Notes under the pieces: generated by a model
The model's input: only the letters and a program-made list of their open reading frames with translations
What the model was told of the DNA's origin: nothing
The model's database searches: none
Translations under genes and position numbers: made by a program
Part shown: positions 7,892 to 15,887 of the stretch, in pieces
Layout of the letters: every line of letters begins with the position of its first letter
How positions within the stretch are numbered: position 1 is the first letter of the stretch
Assembly (NCBI GenBank): GCA_047605265.1
Contig: JASGFY010000004.1
Coordinates: 1-64,000 of the forward strand
DNA: 64,000 bases
Reading direction: 5' to 3'
From: Solimonas sp047605265
Lineage (GTDB): Bacteria; Pseudomonadota; Gammaproteobacteria; Nevskiales; Nevskiaceae

Positions 7892-8134
7892 ATGAAAAAC
7901 ATCACGCTCGCCGTGGATGACGCCACCTACCGTCGCGCGCGCCGCCATGCGATGGAGCGGGGTACGTCGGTCAGCGGTCTGGTGCGTGAGCTGCTGCAGA
8001 CGCTGGATGCGGTGCCGGCTTCGGCTGAAGAAGCGTCGAAAAACCTGTTCGCGGCAATGGACAAGGTGAAGGGCTATTCGGCCGCCGGGCGGCTGAGCCG
8101 CAAGCAGGTTCATGAGCGTGCACTGTTTCGTTGA
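7892..8134 (+). CDS. vapB: VapB-type ribbon-helix-helix antitoxin
   Basis: 80 aa. The N-terminus MKNITLAVDDATYRRARRHA is a typical ribbon-helix-helix DNA-binding module, followed by GTSVSGLVRELL and a flexible C-terminal part that normally wraps the toxin. GGGA precedes the ATG. The stop overlaps the start of the PIN-domain toxin gene by 23 bp, the normal VapBC arrangement. As the toxin frame is broken, the antitoxin may now be an orphan DNA-binding protein. Family name given from architecture only. Confidence 0.75.
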   Translation: MKNITLAVDDATYRRARRHAMERGTSVSGLVRELLQTLDAVPASAEEASKNLFAAMDKVKGYSAAGRLSRKQVHERALFR

Positions 8135-8514
8135 TACCAACGTCCTGCTGTATGCGCTTTCCGACCAGGCGGCGGAGCGAGCCAAGCGCCGTAAGGCACG
8201 GGCGTGCTGGCGGCGGAGCCGTTCGGCCTTTCGGTGCAGGTCTTGCAGGAGTTCTATGTCAATGCGCGCAAGGGCGGCGTAGAGCCGGACGCATTGGACG
8301 CGGTACTGGCGCAGTTGCGTCGCGTGCCGATGGCGGAGAGCAGTCTGTCACTGTTCGACAATGCGGTGACCGTGCATCGCCGCTACGGTGTTTCGCATTG
8401 GGACGCCGCCATCGCCGCCCCGCGCAGGAACTGGGGGCGGAGGCGCTGTATTCGGAAGACCTTTCGCACGGGCAGCGCTACGGTTCGGTGCGGGTGATCA
8501 ATCCGTTTGTGTAG
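8112..8514 (+). pseudogene. vapC: VapC PIN-domain toxin, two frameshifts
   Basis: Three frames must be joined. The start reads MSVHCFVDTNVLLYALSDQ (first catalytic Asp). A shift near 8195-8204 moves to LAAEPFGLSVQVLQEFYVNA (catalytic Glu) and on to GVSHWDAAI (third acidic residue). A second shift near 8413-8425 moves to AQELGAEALYSEDLSHGQRY and the stop at 8514. Every PIN-domain active-site block is intact, so the breaks are recent or are sequencing errors. As written, no active VapC ribonuclease can be made. Confidence 0.85.
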
Positions 8515-8518
8515 CCGC

Positions 8519-8545
8519 TTGGCTGCACCGGGCTGATGGTAAAAT
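8519..8545 (+). promoter_or_regulatory. Candidate thrS-leader promoter
   Basis: TTGGCT (8519-8524) and TAAAAT (8540-8545) are separated by 15 nt. The predicted start point falls at about 8552, the first base of a small leader ORF. Called by eye from consensus match only. Confidence 0.4.
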
Positions 8546-8551
8546 CGGCCG

Positions 8552-8644
8552 ATGCCTTCCTTCGATTGGACCTTTCTCCCGCCCGACCGGGAGCGAACGC
8601 GCGTGCGGCTTGAGGCCGCTGCCGCGTACGTCAATAACAAATAA
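8552..8644 (+). CDS. Small leader ORF upstream of thrS
   Basis: A 30-codon frame (MPSFDWTFLPPDRERTRVRL, then EAAAAYVNNK) between the broken vapC gene and thrS. It starts six bases after a TAAAAT hexamer and has no ribosome-binding site, so it would be translated only from a leaderless message. It holds two Thr codons, too few for a classical threonine leader. A 6-bp hairpin (CTCCCG/CGGGAG, 8576-8593) lies within it. It could be chance; conservation in relatives would decide. Confidence 0.3.
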   Translation: MPSFDWTFLPPDRERTRVRLEAAAAYVNNK

Positions 8645-8655
8645 ACGACTTTGTT

Positions 8656-8683
8656 CCCTCTCCCCACGGGTGTGGGGAGAGGG
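8656..8683. repeat. Stem-loop CCCTCTCCCC/GGGGAGAGGG before thrS
   Basis: Perfect 10-bp arms (8656-8665 and 8674-8683) around an 8-nt loop. The sequence belongs to the CCTCTCCC..GGGAGAGG class of dispersed intergenic repeats. Its right arm adjoins the purine-rich stretch that would serve as the thrS ribosome-binding site (start 8700), so folding could influence thrS translation. Confidence 0.6.
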
Positions 8684-8699
8684 GGAGATTTAAAGAATC

Positions 8700-10607
8700 A
8701 TGTCCATTCAAATCACTTTCCCGGACGGCAACGTCAAGTCGTTCGACGCGCCCGTCACCGGCCTTGCCATCGCCCAAGGCATCTCGCCGGGCCTCGCCAA
8801 GAAGGCGGCGGTCGTGTCCGTTGACGGCGAACTTTGGGATCTGACGCGGCCGATCGGCCGCGATGCATCGATCAGCATCGTCACGCGCGACAAGCCCGAG
8901 GCGCTCGAAGTGATCCGCCACGATGCGGCGCACATTCTTGCGCAGGCGGTGCAGGAGCTGTTCCCCGGCACGCAGATTACGTTCGGCCCGGCGACCGAGA
9001 CGGGTTTCTACTACGACTTCGCGCGCGAAGTTCCCTTCACCGACGCCGATCTCGAAAGCATCGAGGCGAAGATGCGCGAGATCGTCAAGCGCGATCTGCC
9101 GATCACTCGCGAAGTGTGGCCGCGGGAGCGGGTCATCGCCTTCTTCGACGAGCACGGCGAGGCGTTCAAGTCCGAGTGGGTCAAGGAAGGCATCGCGCCG
9201 GACGAGGAAATCACCATCTACAGGCAGGGTCCAGGCTGGCTCGACATGTGCCTCGGTCCGCATCTGCCGTCGACCGGCAGGCTCGGCACCGCGTTCAAGC
9301 TGACGCGCGTCGGCGGCGTCTACTGGCGCGGCGACGCGAACAACGCGCAGTTGCAGCGCATCTATGGCGTCGCGTTTGCGACCGACGACGAGCTGAAGGC
9401 CTATCTCAAGCAGGTCGAGGAAGCCGAGAAGCGAGATCACCGCAAGCTTGCCAAGCAGCTCGATCTATTCCATCAGCAGGAAGAAGCGCCGGGCATGGTG
9501 TTCTGGCACCCGAAGGGCTGGGCGATCTGGCAGGCCGTCGAGCAGTACGTGCGCGGCGTCTACCGCAAGTCCGGCTACCAGGAAGTGCGCGGCCCGCAGA
9601 TCATGGACGTGAGCCTGTGGAAGAAGTCCGGCCACTGGGACAACTACCACGAGAACATGTTCTTCACCGAGTCCGAGAAGCGGACCTACGCGGTGAAGCC
9701 GATGAACTGCCCCGGCCACGTGCAGATCTACAACGCCGGCTTGCATTCGTACCGCGATCTGCCGATCCGCTACGCCGAGTTCGGCGGCTGCCATCGCAAC
9801 GAGCCGAGCGGTGCGCTGCACGGCATCATGCGTGTGCGCGCGTTCACGCAGGACGACGGCCACATCTTCTGCACGCCGGAACAGGTCGAAGGCGAGGTGA
9901 CCGCGTTCCATCAGCAGGCGATGGTGGTCTACGCCGATTTCGGTTTCGACAAGATCGACGTCAAGCTCGCGCTGCGTCCGGACAAGCGGCTCGGCACCGA
10001 CGAGGCTTGGGATCGCGCCGAGAACGCGCTGCGCGCCGCGCTGTGTGCCGCCGGCGTCGAATGGACGGAGCTGCCGGGCGAGGGGGCGTTCTACGGGCCG
10101 AAGATCGAATATCACCTCAAGGATTCGATCGGTCGCGCCTGGCAGGTCGGCACCATGCAGTTCGACCCGATGATGCCCGAGCGCCTCGACGCCTCGTACA
10201 TCGACGAGAATTCGCAGCGCCAGCGGCCGATCATGCTGCATCGCGCGATCGTCGGTTCGATGGAGCGCTTCATCGGCATCCTTCTCGAACACCACGCCGG
10301 CTCGCTGCCCTTCTGGCTGTCGCCGGTGCAGGCCGTCGTCGCGCCGATCGTCTCCGACGCCGACGGCTACGCGACGCAAGTCTGCGAGGCGTTCAAGGAT
10401 GCTGGCCTGCGTGCCGAGACCGATCTGCGCAACGAGAAGATCAACTACAAGATCCGCGAGCACGCGCTGCAGAAGATTCCGGTCATCGCCGTCGTCGGCC
10501 GCAAAGAAGCCGAGGAGCGCACGGTGACGCTGCGTTTCCGCGGTGAGGAGAAGCAGGAAACGCTGCCGCTCGCCGATGCGCTGCAGCGCCTGCGCGACCT
10601 GCGCTAG
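8700..10607 (+). CDS. thrS: Threonyl-tRNA synthetase
   Basis: 635 aa, the usual full length. An N-terminal TGS domain (residues 1-61) is followed by the editing domain with HDAAHILAQAVQELFPG, the class II catalytic core with MNCPGHVQIY (zinc Cys), HRNEPSGALHG and RVRAFTQDDGHIFC, and the C-terminal anticodon-binding domain from about residue 535. It charges tRNA-Thr. In many Gammaproteobacteria thrS precedes infC-rpmI-rplT; here an M23 peptidase follows instead. Confidence 0.97.
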   Translation: MSIQITFPDGNVKSFDAPVTGLAIAQGISPGLAKKAAVVSVDGELWDLTRPIGRDASISIVTRDKPEALEVIRHDAAHILAQAVQELFPGTQITFGPATETGFYYDFAREVPFTDADLESIEAKMREIVKRDLPITREVWPRERVIAFFDEHGEAFKSEWVKEGIAPDEEITIYRQGPGWLDMCLGPHLPSTGRLGTAFKLTRVGGVYWRGDANNAQLQRIYGVAFATDDELKAYLKQVEEAEKRDHRKLAKQLDLFHQQEEAPGMVFWHPKGWAIWQAVEQYVRGVYRKSGYQEVRGPQIMDVSLWKKSGHWDNYHENMFFTESEKRTYAVKPMNCPGHVQIYNAGLHSYRDLPIRYAEFGGCHRNEPSGALHGIMRVRAFTQDDGHIFCTPEQVEGEVTAFHQQAMVVYADFGFDKIDVKLALRPDKRLGTDEAWDRAENALRAALCAAGVEWTELPGEGAFYGPKIEYHLKDSIGRAWQVGTMQFDPMMPERLDASYIDENSQRQRPIMLHRAIVGSMERFIGILLEHHAGSLPFWLSPVQAVVAPIVSDADGYATQVCEAFKDAGLRAETDLRNEKINYKIREHALQKIPVIAVVGRKEAEERTVTLRFRGEEKQETLPLADALQRLRDLR

Positions 10608-10645
10608 TCTTTGCCGGAAGACCCGACCGCCGAACGCGATTGCCG

Positions 10646-11500
10646 ATGAAACAGATGCTCGGATCTGCGCTGCGCTGCGCGATGCTGGTCTCGTTCGTTT
10701 GCTGGGCCGCAGCGGCCGGCGCGGCGACTTTTACGGATGCTCCGGCGCCGGGCGTCGAACTGCGCGGCACCTGGGAGCAGGGCGCCGTGCTCTATGGCCG
10801 AGCCCCACCAGCCAGCAAGGTCTGGTTCGGTGAGCGCGCGCTCAAGCTGACGCCGGACGGCGATTTCGTGATCGGTCTGGATCGCGATGCGCCGGCCACC
10901 GCGACGCTGAAGGTCCAGCTGCCCGGAGAGGCGCCACGCGCGCGGCAATACACGGTCGCCAAACGCAAGTACGACATCCAGCGCATTCAGGGCCTGCCGC
11001 CGAAGATGGTGACGCCGCCGGCCGACGTGCTCGAGCGTATCAAGGCCGACCAGCGCGAAGTCGCCGCCGCGCGCAAGCTCGACAACGGCGGCCTCGGGTT
11101 CTTGCAGCGCTTCATCTGGCCGGCGACCGGCCGCATCTCCGGCGTGTTCGGCAGCCAGCGCATCCTCAACGGCGAGCCGAAGCAGCCGCACTACGGCGTC
11201 GACGTCGCCGTGCCGATCGGCACCGAAGTTCGCGCGCCGGCCGACGGCGTCGTCGTGCTCGCCGAGCCGGACCTGTACTACACCGGTGGCACGCTGGTGC
11301 TCGATCATGGTTACGGCCTGCAGTCGGCATTCCTCCATCTGTCCAGGCTGCTGGTCGGCAAAGGCCAGGCGGTGAGGCAGGGCGACGTCATCGCCCTGTC
11401 GGGCATGACCGGCCGCGCGACCGGTCCGCATCTCGACTGGCGCATGAACTGGTACGACGCGCGCATCGATGCCCAGAAGCTGGTGCCGGCCATGCCGTGA
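10646..11500 (+). CDS. M23-family (LytM) metallopeptidase, exported
   Basis: 284 aa with a signal peptide (about residues 1-28 ending AAAGAAT), a beta-rich domain, and a C-terminal M23 domain. The metal-site blocks are HYGVDVAVPIGTEVRA, FLHLSR and TGRATGPHLDW. The last normally reads GxHLHxE; here the second His of the HxH pair is Asp, as occurs in a subgroup of the family. It may cut peptidoglycan cross-bridges in the periplasm or be an inactive LytM activator of amidases. It starts 39 bp after thrS and may be cotranscribed. Confidence 0.85.
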   Translation: MKQMLGSALRCAMLVSFVCWAAAAGAATFTDAPAPGVELRGTWEQGAVLYGRAPPASKVWFGERALKLTPDGDFVIGLDRDAPATATLKVQLPGEAPRARQYTVAKRKYDIQRIQGLPPKMVTPPADVLERIKADQREVAAARKLDNGGLGFLQRFIWPATGRISGVFGSQRILNGEPKQPHYGVDVAVPIGTEVRAPADGVVVLAEPDLYYTGGTLVLDHGYGLQSAFLHLSRLLVGKGQAVRQGDVIALSGMTGRATGPHLDWRMNWYDARIDAQKLVPAMP

Positions 11501-11538
11501 TGAAACGGCCGAGCCAATGAATTCCACCCGGCTTATAT

Positions 11539-11553
11539 TGATAACGATTATCA
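11539..11553. promoter_or_regulatory. Fur-box-like operator upstream of tonB
   Basis: TGATAACGATTATCA is a 7-1-7 inverted repeat with one mismatch and matches the core Fur consensus TGATAATnATTATCA. It lies about 200 bp upstream of tonB-exbB-exbD, the energy module for iron-complex uptake that Fur normally represses. It is distinctly AT-rich against the surrounding GC-rich DNA. Confidence 0.8.
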
Positions 11554-11759
11554 GATAGAATCCCATCGTTTCCGACGGCACGAACCCAAGGCAGGCGCTT
11601 CAGGCAGCGCGGGCGGAAGAAAGCGCGGCAAATGCGCCGCCTCGAGAAGATTCAGGGGACAGTGCCGCATGACCCTTCGCTGCCGTCCGATTGCCGTCGC
11701 CGACCGTACGCTGCCTGGCGCCGGGCACCAGCGGCTGCGCCGCGGGGCTGAGGGCTGAC

Positions 11760-12434
11760 ATGGCGGCGTACGCGGCGGTTCCCGGCTATCTGCGGTCGCG
11801 GCACGGTTTCGATCTGCGCCGCTCGATCACATTCATCGCCATCGGCCTCCTGCACCTTGGCGCGCTCGCGGCGTTGCTCGCGTCGCGCGATGTCGATCGG
11901 CCGCCGCAGCCGATACAGCCGATGACGGTGACGTTCATCGCGGAGACGCCGCCGGAGCCGGTTCCGCCGCCGCCGGAGCCGGCCAAGCCACAGCCGCAGC
12001 CGCAGCCGCAGCCGAAGATGGTCGCGACGCCGAAGCCGACACCGTCGGCGATGACGGCCCCGCCGCTCGAGAAGCCAACGGCCGATGAGAAGCCGGCGGA
12101 GGCCGCGCCACCGTCGCCTCCCGCGCCTGCCGCGCGGTCGGAGCCGATTCCACCGAATTTCATGGCGGCCTATCTGAACAATCCGGGGCCGAAGTATCCG
12201 CAGCTGTCGATCAAGCTGCGCGAGCAGGGGACGGTGATGCTGCTCGTGCTCGTCAATGAGCAAGGACGCGCCGAAAAAGCGCTGGTCGAAATCAGCAGCG
12301 GGCATTCGCGTCTCGACGAGGCGGCGGTCGAGGTCGTCGAGCGCTCATGGCGCTTCGTGCCGGCCAAGCAAGGCGACCAGGCGGTGTCGGCCTGGGTCAG
12401 GATCCCGATGAACTTCCATCTCAATCAGCGCTGA
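11760..12434 (+). CDS. tonB: TonB energy-transducing protein
   Basis: 224 aa. One N-terminal transmembrane segment with a His (ITFIAIGLLHLGALAALLAS), then a Pro-rich periplasm-spanning spacer (PPEPVPPPPEP, then KPQPQPQPQPK) of about 80 residues, then the C-terminal TonB domain with YPQLSIKLREQGTVMLLVLV and ERSWRFVPAKQG. It couples the proton-motive force to outer-membrane receptors. Start 11760 has GAGGG upstream; an in-frame start at 11691 would put a non-TonB extension before the anchor. First gene of tonB-exbB-exbD. Confidence 0.9.
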   Translation: MAAYAAVPGYLRSRHGFDLRRSITFIAIGLLHLGALAALLASRDVDRPPQPIQPMTVTFIAETPPEPVPPPPEPAKPQPQPQPQPKMVATPKPTPSAMTAPPLEKPTADEKPAEAAPPSPPAPAARSEPIPPNFMAAYLNNPGPKYPQLSIKLREQGTVMLLVLVNEQGRAEKALVEISSGHSRLDEAAVEVVERSWRFVPAKQGDQAVSAWVRIPMNFHLNQR

Positions 12435-12463
12435 ACGGCGCTGCGCAAAACGGTAGCAAACGT

Positions 12464-13204
12464 ATGGACGCAATACAGGAGCTTGGCTTCGGCCATTTCT
12501 TGGCGCAGGCCGATGCCATCGCCAGGACGATTCTGCTGATCATGCTGCTGGCTTCGGTGACGAGCTGGTATCTGATCGTCACCAAGGCTGTTTCGAACTG
12601 GCGCTCGTGCCGCCGCAGCGAGCGTTTCCTCGATTTTTTCTGGAACGCGCCGTCGCTCAAGGAGGTGGCCGTGCATCTGGAAATCCATCACCCCGAGGAG
12701 CCGTTCTCGCATCTGGCGTATCACGGCATCCTCGCCAGCCGCCATCACGAGCGCCACGGCATCAACCGCCTCAACGAGGCTGGCAGCTCCAGCGATTTCG
12801 TGACGCGCACGTTGCGCAAGACGATCGACGAGGAAACGGCGAAGATGGAGTCGGGACTGACGATCCTCGCCTCGGTCGGTTCGACCGCACCGTTCTTGGG
12901 GCTGTTCGGCACGGTCTGGGGCATCTACCACGCGCTGATGGCGATCGGCATGTCCGGCGCCGGCACGCTCGACAAGGTGGCCGGCCCGGTCGGCGAAGCG
13001 CTGATCATGACGGCGATCGGTCTGGCCGTCGCCATTCCGGCGGTGCTCGGCTACAACTTCATCGTGCGGTCGAACCGCGTCACGCTGGCGCAGCTCGATG
13101 CCTTCGCGCACGACCTGTTCGCGTTCCTGGCGACCGGCGCGAAGATCGATGTGGCGACGTCGGCGCAGGTCACGCCGCTCAAGCCGGCCGCGCAGCGGAG
13201 CTGA
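12464..13204 (+). CDS. exbB: ExbB/MotA/TolQ proton-channel protein
   Basis: 246 aa with three hydrophobic segments (about residues 22-42, 128-150 and 175-195) and the family core GLFGTVWGIYHALMAIG plus GPVGEALIMTAIGLAVAIPA. With ExbD it forms the inner-membrane proton channel that energises TonB. It lies 29 bp after tonB, with exbD four bases downstream. Confidence 0.9.
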   Translation: MDAIQELGFGHFLAQADAIARTILLIMLLASVTSWYLIVTKAVSNWRSCRRSERFLDFFWNAPSLKEVAVHLEIHHPEEPFSHLAYHGILASRHHERHGINRLNEAGSSSDFVTRTLRKTIDEETAKMESGLTILASVGSTAPFLGLFGTVWGIYHALMAIGMSGAGTLDKVAGPVGEALIMTAIGLAVAIPAVLGYNFIVRSNRVTLAQLDAFAHDLFAFLATGAKIDVATSAQVTPLKPAAQRS

Positions 13205-13208
13205 GCGG

Positions 13209-13637
13209 ATGGCCCTCGGAACTTTCAGCGGCAACCGCAGCAGCACGCCGATGGCGGAGATCAACGTGATCCCGCTGGTGGACATCATGCTGGTGCTGCT
13301 CGTCATCTTCATCATCACCGCGCCGCTGCTGACGAACGCGGTCAAGATCGACCTGCCCAAGGCGTCGAGTGAACCGAATGTCACCAGGGCCGAGACGATC
13401 CAGTTGGCGATCGACGCCGGCGGCGAGCTGTACTGGGACGGCGAGAAGCTCGATCGCGCGGCGATCATCGAGCGCTTTCGTGCCGCGGCCCGGAACGAAC
13501 CGGCCCCGGAGCTGCACCTGCACGCCGACCGCAACACGCGTTACGAGGTCATCGCCGATGTCATGAGCGAAGCAGGCAAGGCGGGTCTGACGAAGATCGG
13601 CTTCGTCACCGATCCGTCGCACCCCGCCGCGCCTTGA
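13209..13637 (+). CDS. exbD: ExbD/TolR biopolymer transport protein
   Basis: 142 aa. A short cytoplasmic N-terminus, MAEINVIPLVDIMLVLLVIF with the proton-carrying Asp in the single transmembrane helix, then the periplasmic domain ending LTKIGFVTDP. Partner of ExbB and TonB. The gene starts four bases after exbB and completes the operon; the following HIT gene is convergent. Confidence 0.9.
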   Translation: MALGTFSGNRSSTPMAEINVIPLVDIMLVLLVIFIITAPLLTNAVKIDLPKASSEPNVTRAETIQLAIDAGGELYWDGEKLDRAAIIERFRAAARNEPAPELHLHADRNTRYEVIADVMSEAGKAGLTKIGFVTDPSHPAAP

Positions 13638-13704
13638 CGGACGGCGCCGCCGCGTCAGCGCGGCGTGCTGATTGATCCGCCGCGCGTCGGGGGATTCGGA
13701 AGGC

Positions 13705-14046
13705 CTAGCCCGGCGGCCACTTGAACGGGCGCCCCGCCAGGATGTGCAGGTGCAGGTGGAATACCGACTGCCCGACCGCCGCGCCGTTGTTGATTGCCAG
13801 GCGGAACGCATCGCCATAGCCCTGCGCGGCGGCGATCTTCGGCGCCGTCAGCAGCAGATGGCCGAGCAGGGCCTGGTCGCCGGCATCGGCCTGGCTGAGC
13901 ATCGCGATCGGCTTGCGCGGCACGAGCTGGATATGCACCGGGGCCTGCGGATGGATGTCCTTGAACGCCACGCAGAGTTCGTCCTCGTAGACGATGTCGG
14001 CGGGGATTTCGCGATCGCAGATTTTCTCGAACAGCGTCTTGCTCAT
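13705..14046 (-). CDS. HIT-family nucleotide-binding hydrolase (HinT-like)
   Basis: 113 aa. The histidine triad is SVFHLHLHILAG near the C-terminus, preceded by IVYEDELCVAFKDIHPQAPVH. HinT proteins hydrolyse purine nucleoside phosphoramidates. Length and the N-terminus MSKTLFEKICDREIPADIVY are normal for the branch. It is divergent from msbA and convergent with exbD. Confidence 0.9.
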   Translation of the reverse strand: MSKTLFEKICDREIPADIVYEDELCVAFKDIHPQAPVHIQLVPRKPIAMLSQADAGDQALLGHLLLTAPKIAAAQGYGDAFRLAINNGAAVGQSVFHLHLHILAGRPFKWPPG

Positions 14047-14082
14047 GGTCTGCCGGCCGGTTCAGGTGCGGAGAAGATGGTC

Positions 14083-14106
14083 TTGATAGCATATCGGCAC
14101 TATCAA
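14083..14106. promoter_or_regulatory. Inverted repeat between the HIT gene and msbA
   Basis: TTGATAG (14083-14089) and CTATCAA (14100-14106) are exact complements with a 10-nt spacer, centred in the 71-bp divergent region and ending 11 nt before the msbA ATG. Spacing of about two helical turns between half-site centres fits a dimeric repressor or activator site. No regulator is assigned. Confidence 0.45.
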
Positions 14107-14117
14107 AATCGACCTAA

Positions 14118-15887
14118 ATGGCTAAATCCTCACTGGACCGCGACGCCTGGCCGACGTACCGTCGTCTGCTCGGCTATTCCCTGCCGCACTGGCGCGTCAT
14201 GCTGCTGGCGGCGATCGCGACCGCGGCGCTGGCGGCCGTCGATACGAAGTTCGTGACCCTGATCAAGCCGCTGCTCGACGGTGCGTTCGTGCAGAAGGAT
14301 CGGGATTACATCCGCCTGCTGCCGTTTTACATCATTGGCCTGTTCGTGCTGCGCGGCTTCGCGTCGTTCGCCTCGGTCTACGGCATGGCCTGGGTGGCGC
14401 GCCGCGTCGTCAAGGACATGCGCGAGCGTGTGTTCAACAAGCTGCTGCTGCTGCCGTCGCGCTATTACGACCGCACGAACTCGGCGTCATTGGTCTCGCG
14501 CCTGACGTACTTCGTCGAGCAGATCGCCGAAGCGACCACGACGGTACTGACGAGCACCCTGAAGGACTCGCTGACCGTGGTGTTCTACATCGGCTCCATG
14601 TTCCTGCTGAGCTGGCAGCTGACGTCGTTCACTCTGGTGGTGATGCCGCTGATCGCGCTGATCATCAACTATGTGACGAAGCGCTTCCGGTACATAAGCG
14701 TGCGCATCCAGGACAGCGTGACGAACGTGACCGAGGCGGTCGACGAAGCCGTGCTCGGCCAGCGCATCGTCAAGATCTACAACGCGCAGGAGTTCGAGCG
14801 CGAGTATTTCGAGCGCGTCAACGAGAATAACCGCTGGCTCAGCATGAAGGTCGTGGCGACGAAAGCCGGCAGTTCGGCGCTGATCCAGTTCATCGCCGCC
14901 TGGGCGGTCGCGGCGATCGTTTATTTCGCGACGCAGCCGCACATGCTCGAACGGATGACGCCGGGCACCTTCGGTGCGTTCATGACGCTGATGCTGTCGC
15001 TGACCCAGCCGCTGAAGAGCATGGGCGGCGTCAACGAGAAGCTGCAGCGCGGCATCACCGCCGGCATGGCGCTGTTCAAGGTGCTCGACGAACCCGTCGA
15101 GCCGGCGGACGGCAGGCGCGAACTGGCGCATGCCCGCGGCGCGATCGAGTTCCGCGACGTGCGCTTCCGCTACGATGGACAGACGCAGGACGCGCTGCGC
15201 GGCGTCGATCTGCGCATCGAGCCGGGCCAGACGGTCGCGTTCGTCGGCAAGTCGGGCAGCGGCAAGTCGACGCTGCTGGCGATGCTGCCGCGCTTTTATG
15301 ATGTCGGCAGCGGCGGGATCCTGCTCGACGGGCACGATCTGCGCGACTACCGGCTGCGCGACCTGCGCCAGCAGATCGCGCTCGTCGACCAGCAGGTGCG
15401 CCTGTTCAACGCCAGCGTGGCCGAGAACATCGCCTACGGACTCGAACCGATGCCGGACACGGCGCAGATCGAGCAGGCCGCGCGTCTTGCGCATGCCTGG
15501 GAATTCATCGAGAAGCTGCCGGATGGCCTGCAGAGCTCGATCGGCCAGAACGGTTCCCAGCTGTCGGGCGGCCAGCGCCAGCGGCTGGCGATCGCGCGCG
15601 CGCTGCTGAAGAATGCGCCGATCCTGATTCTCGACGAGGCGACGTCGGCGCTGGACACCGAATCGGAGCGCGCGATCCAGGCCGCGCTCGAAAAGCTCGT
15701 CGAAGGCCGCACGACGCTGGTGATCGCGCATCGCCTGTCGACCATCCAGAAGGCCGATCTGATCGCCGTCATGCAGGACGGCCGCATCGCCGAGACCGGC
15801 ACCCACGACACGCTGCTGGCCGCCAACGGCCTGTACGCGGCGCTGTACCGCATGCAGTTCGACGACGAAAGCAAGGACGCGGCTTGA
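14118..15887 (+). CDS. msbA: Lipid A flippase MsbA (ABC exporter)
   Basis: 589 aa half-transporter. Six transmembrane segments (about 25-310), then the nucleotide-binding domain with Walker A GKSGSGKST near residue 377, signature LSGGQRQRLAIARA, Walker B ILILDEATSALD and a His switch VIAHRLST. It flips lipid A-core across the inner membrane. Assignment to MsbA rather than a generic exporter rests on its position directly before lpxK and kdsB. The TGA overlaps the TTG start of lpxK. Confidence 0.93.
   Translation: MAKSSLDRDAWPTYRRLLGYSLPHWRVMLLAAIATAALAAVDTKFVTLIKPLLDGAFVQKDRDYIRLLPFYIIGLFVLRGFASFASVYGMAWVARRVVKDMRERVFNKLLLLPSRYYDRTNSASLVSRLTYFVEQIAEATTTVLTSTLKDSLTVVFYIGSMFLLSWQLTSFTLVVMPLIALIINYVTKRFRYISVRIQDSVTNVTEAVDEAVLGQRIVKIYNAQEFEREYFERVNENNRWLSMKVVATKAGSSALIQFIAAWAVAAIVYFATQPHMLERMTPGTFGAFMTLMLSLTQPLKSMGGVNEKLQRGITAGMALFKVLDEPVEPADGRRELAHARGAIEFRDVRFRYDGQTQDALRGVDLRIEPGQTVAFVGKSGSGKSTLLAMLPRFYDVGSGGILLDGHDLRDYRLRDLRQQIALVDQQVRLFNASVAENIAYGLEPMPDTAQIEQAARLAHAWEFIEKLPDGLQSSIGQNGSQLSGGQRQRLAIARALLKNAPILILDEATSALDTESERAIQAALEKLVEGRTTLVIAHRLSTIQKADLIAVMQDGRIAETGTHDTLLAANGLYAALYRMQFDDESKDAA

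Noticed and set aside
9465..10463. A 332-codon antisense frame within thrS.
   Set aside because: No domain, no ribosome-binding site; thrS is certain on the other strand.
11669..11759. A short plus-strand frame starting at 11669 before tonB, considered as a hemin-uptake-type small protein.
   Set aside because: No similarity or ribosome-binding site; probably untranslated leader of tonB.
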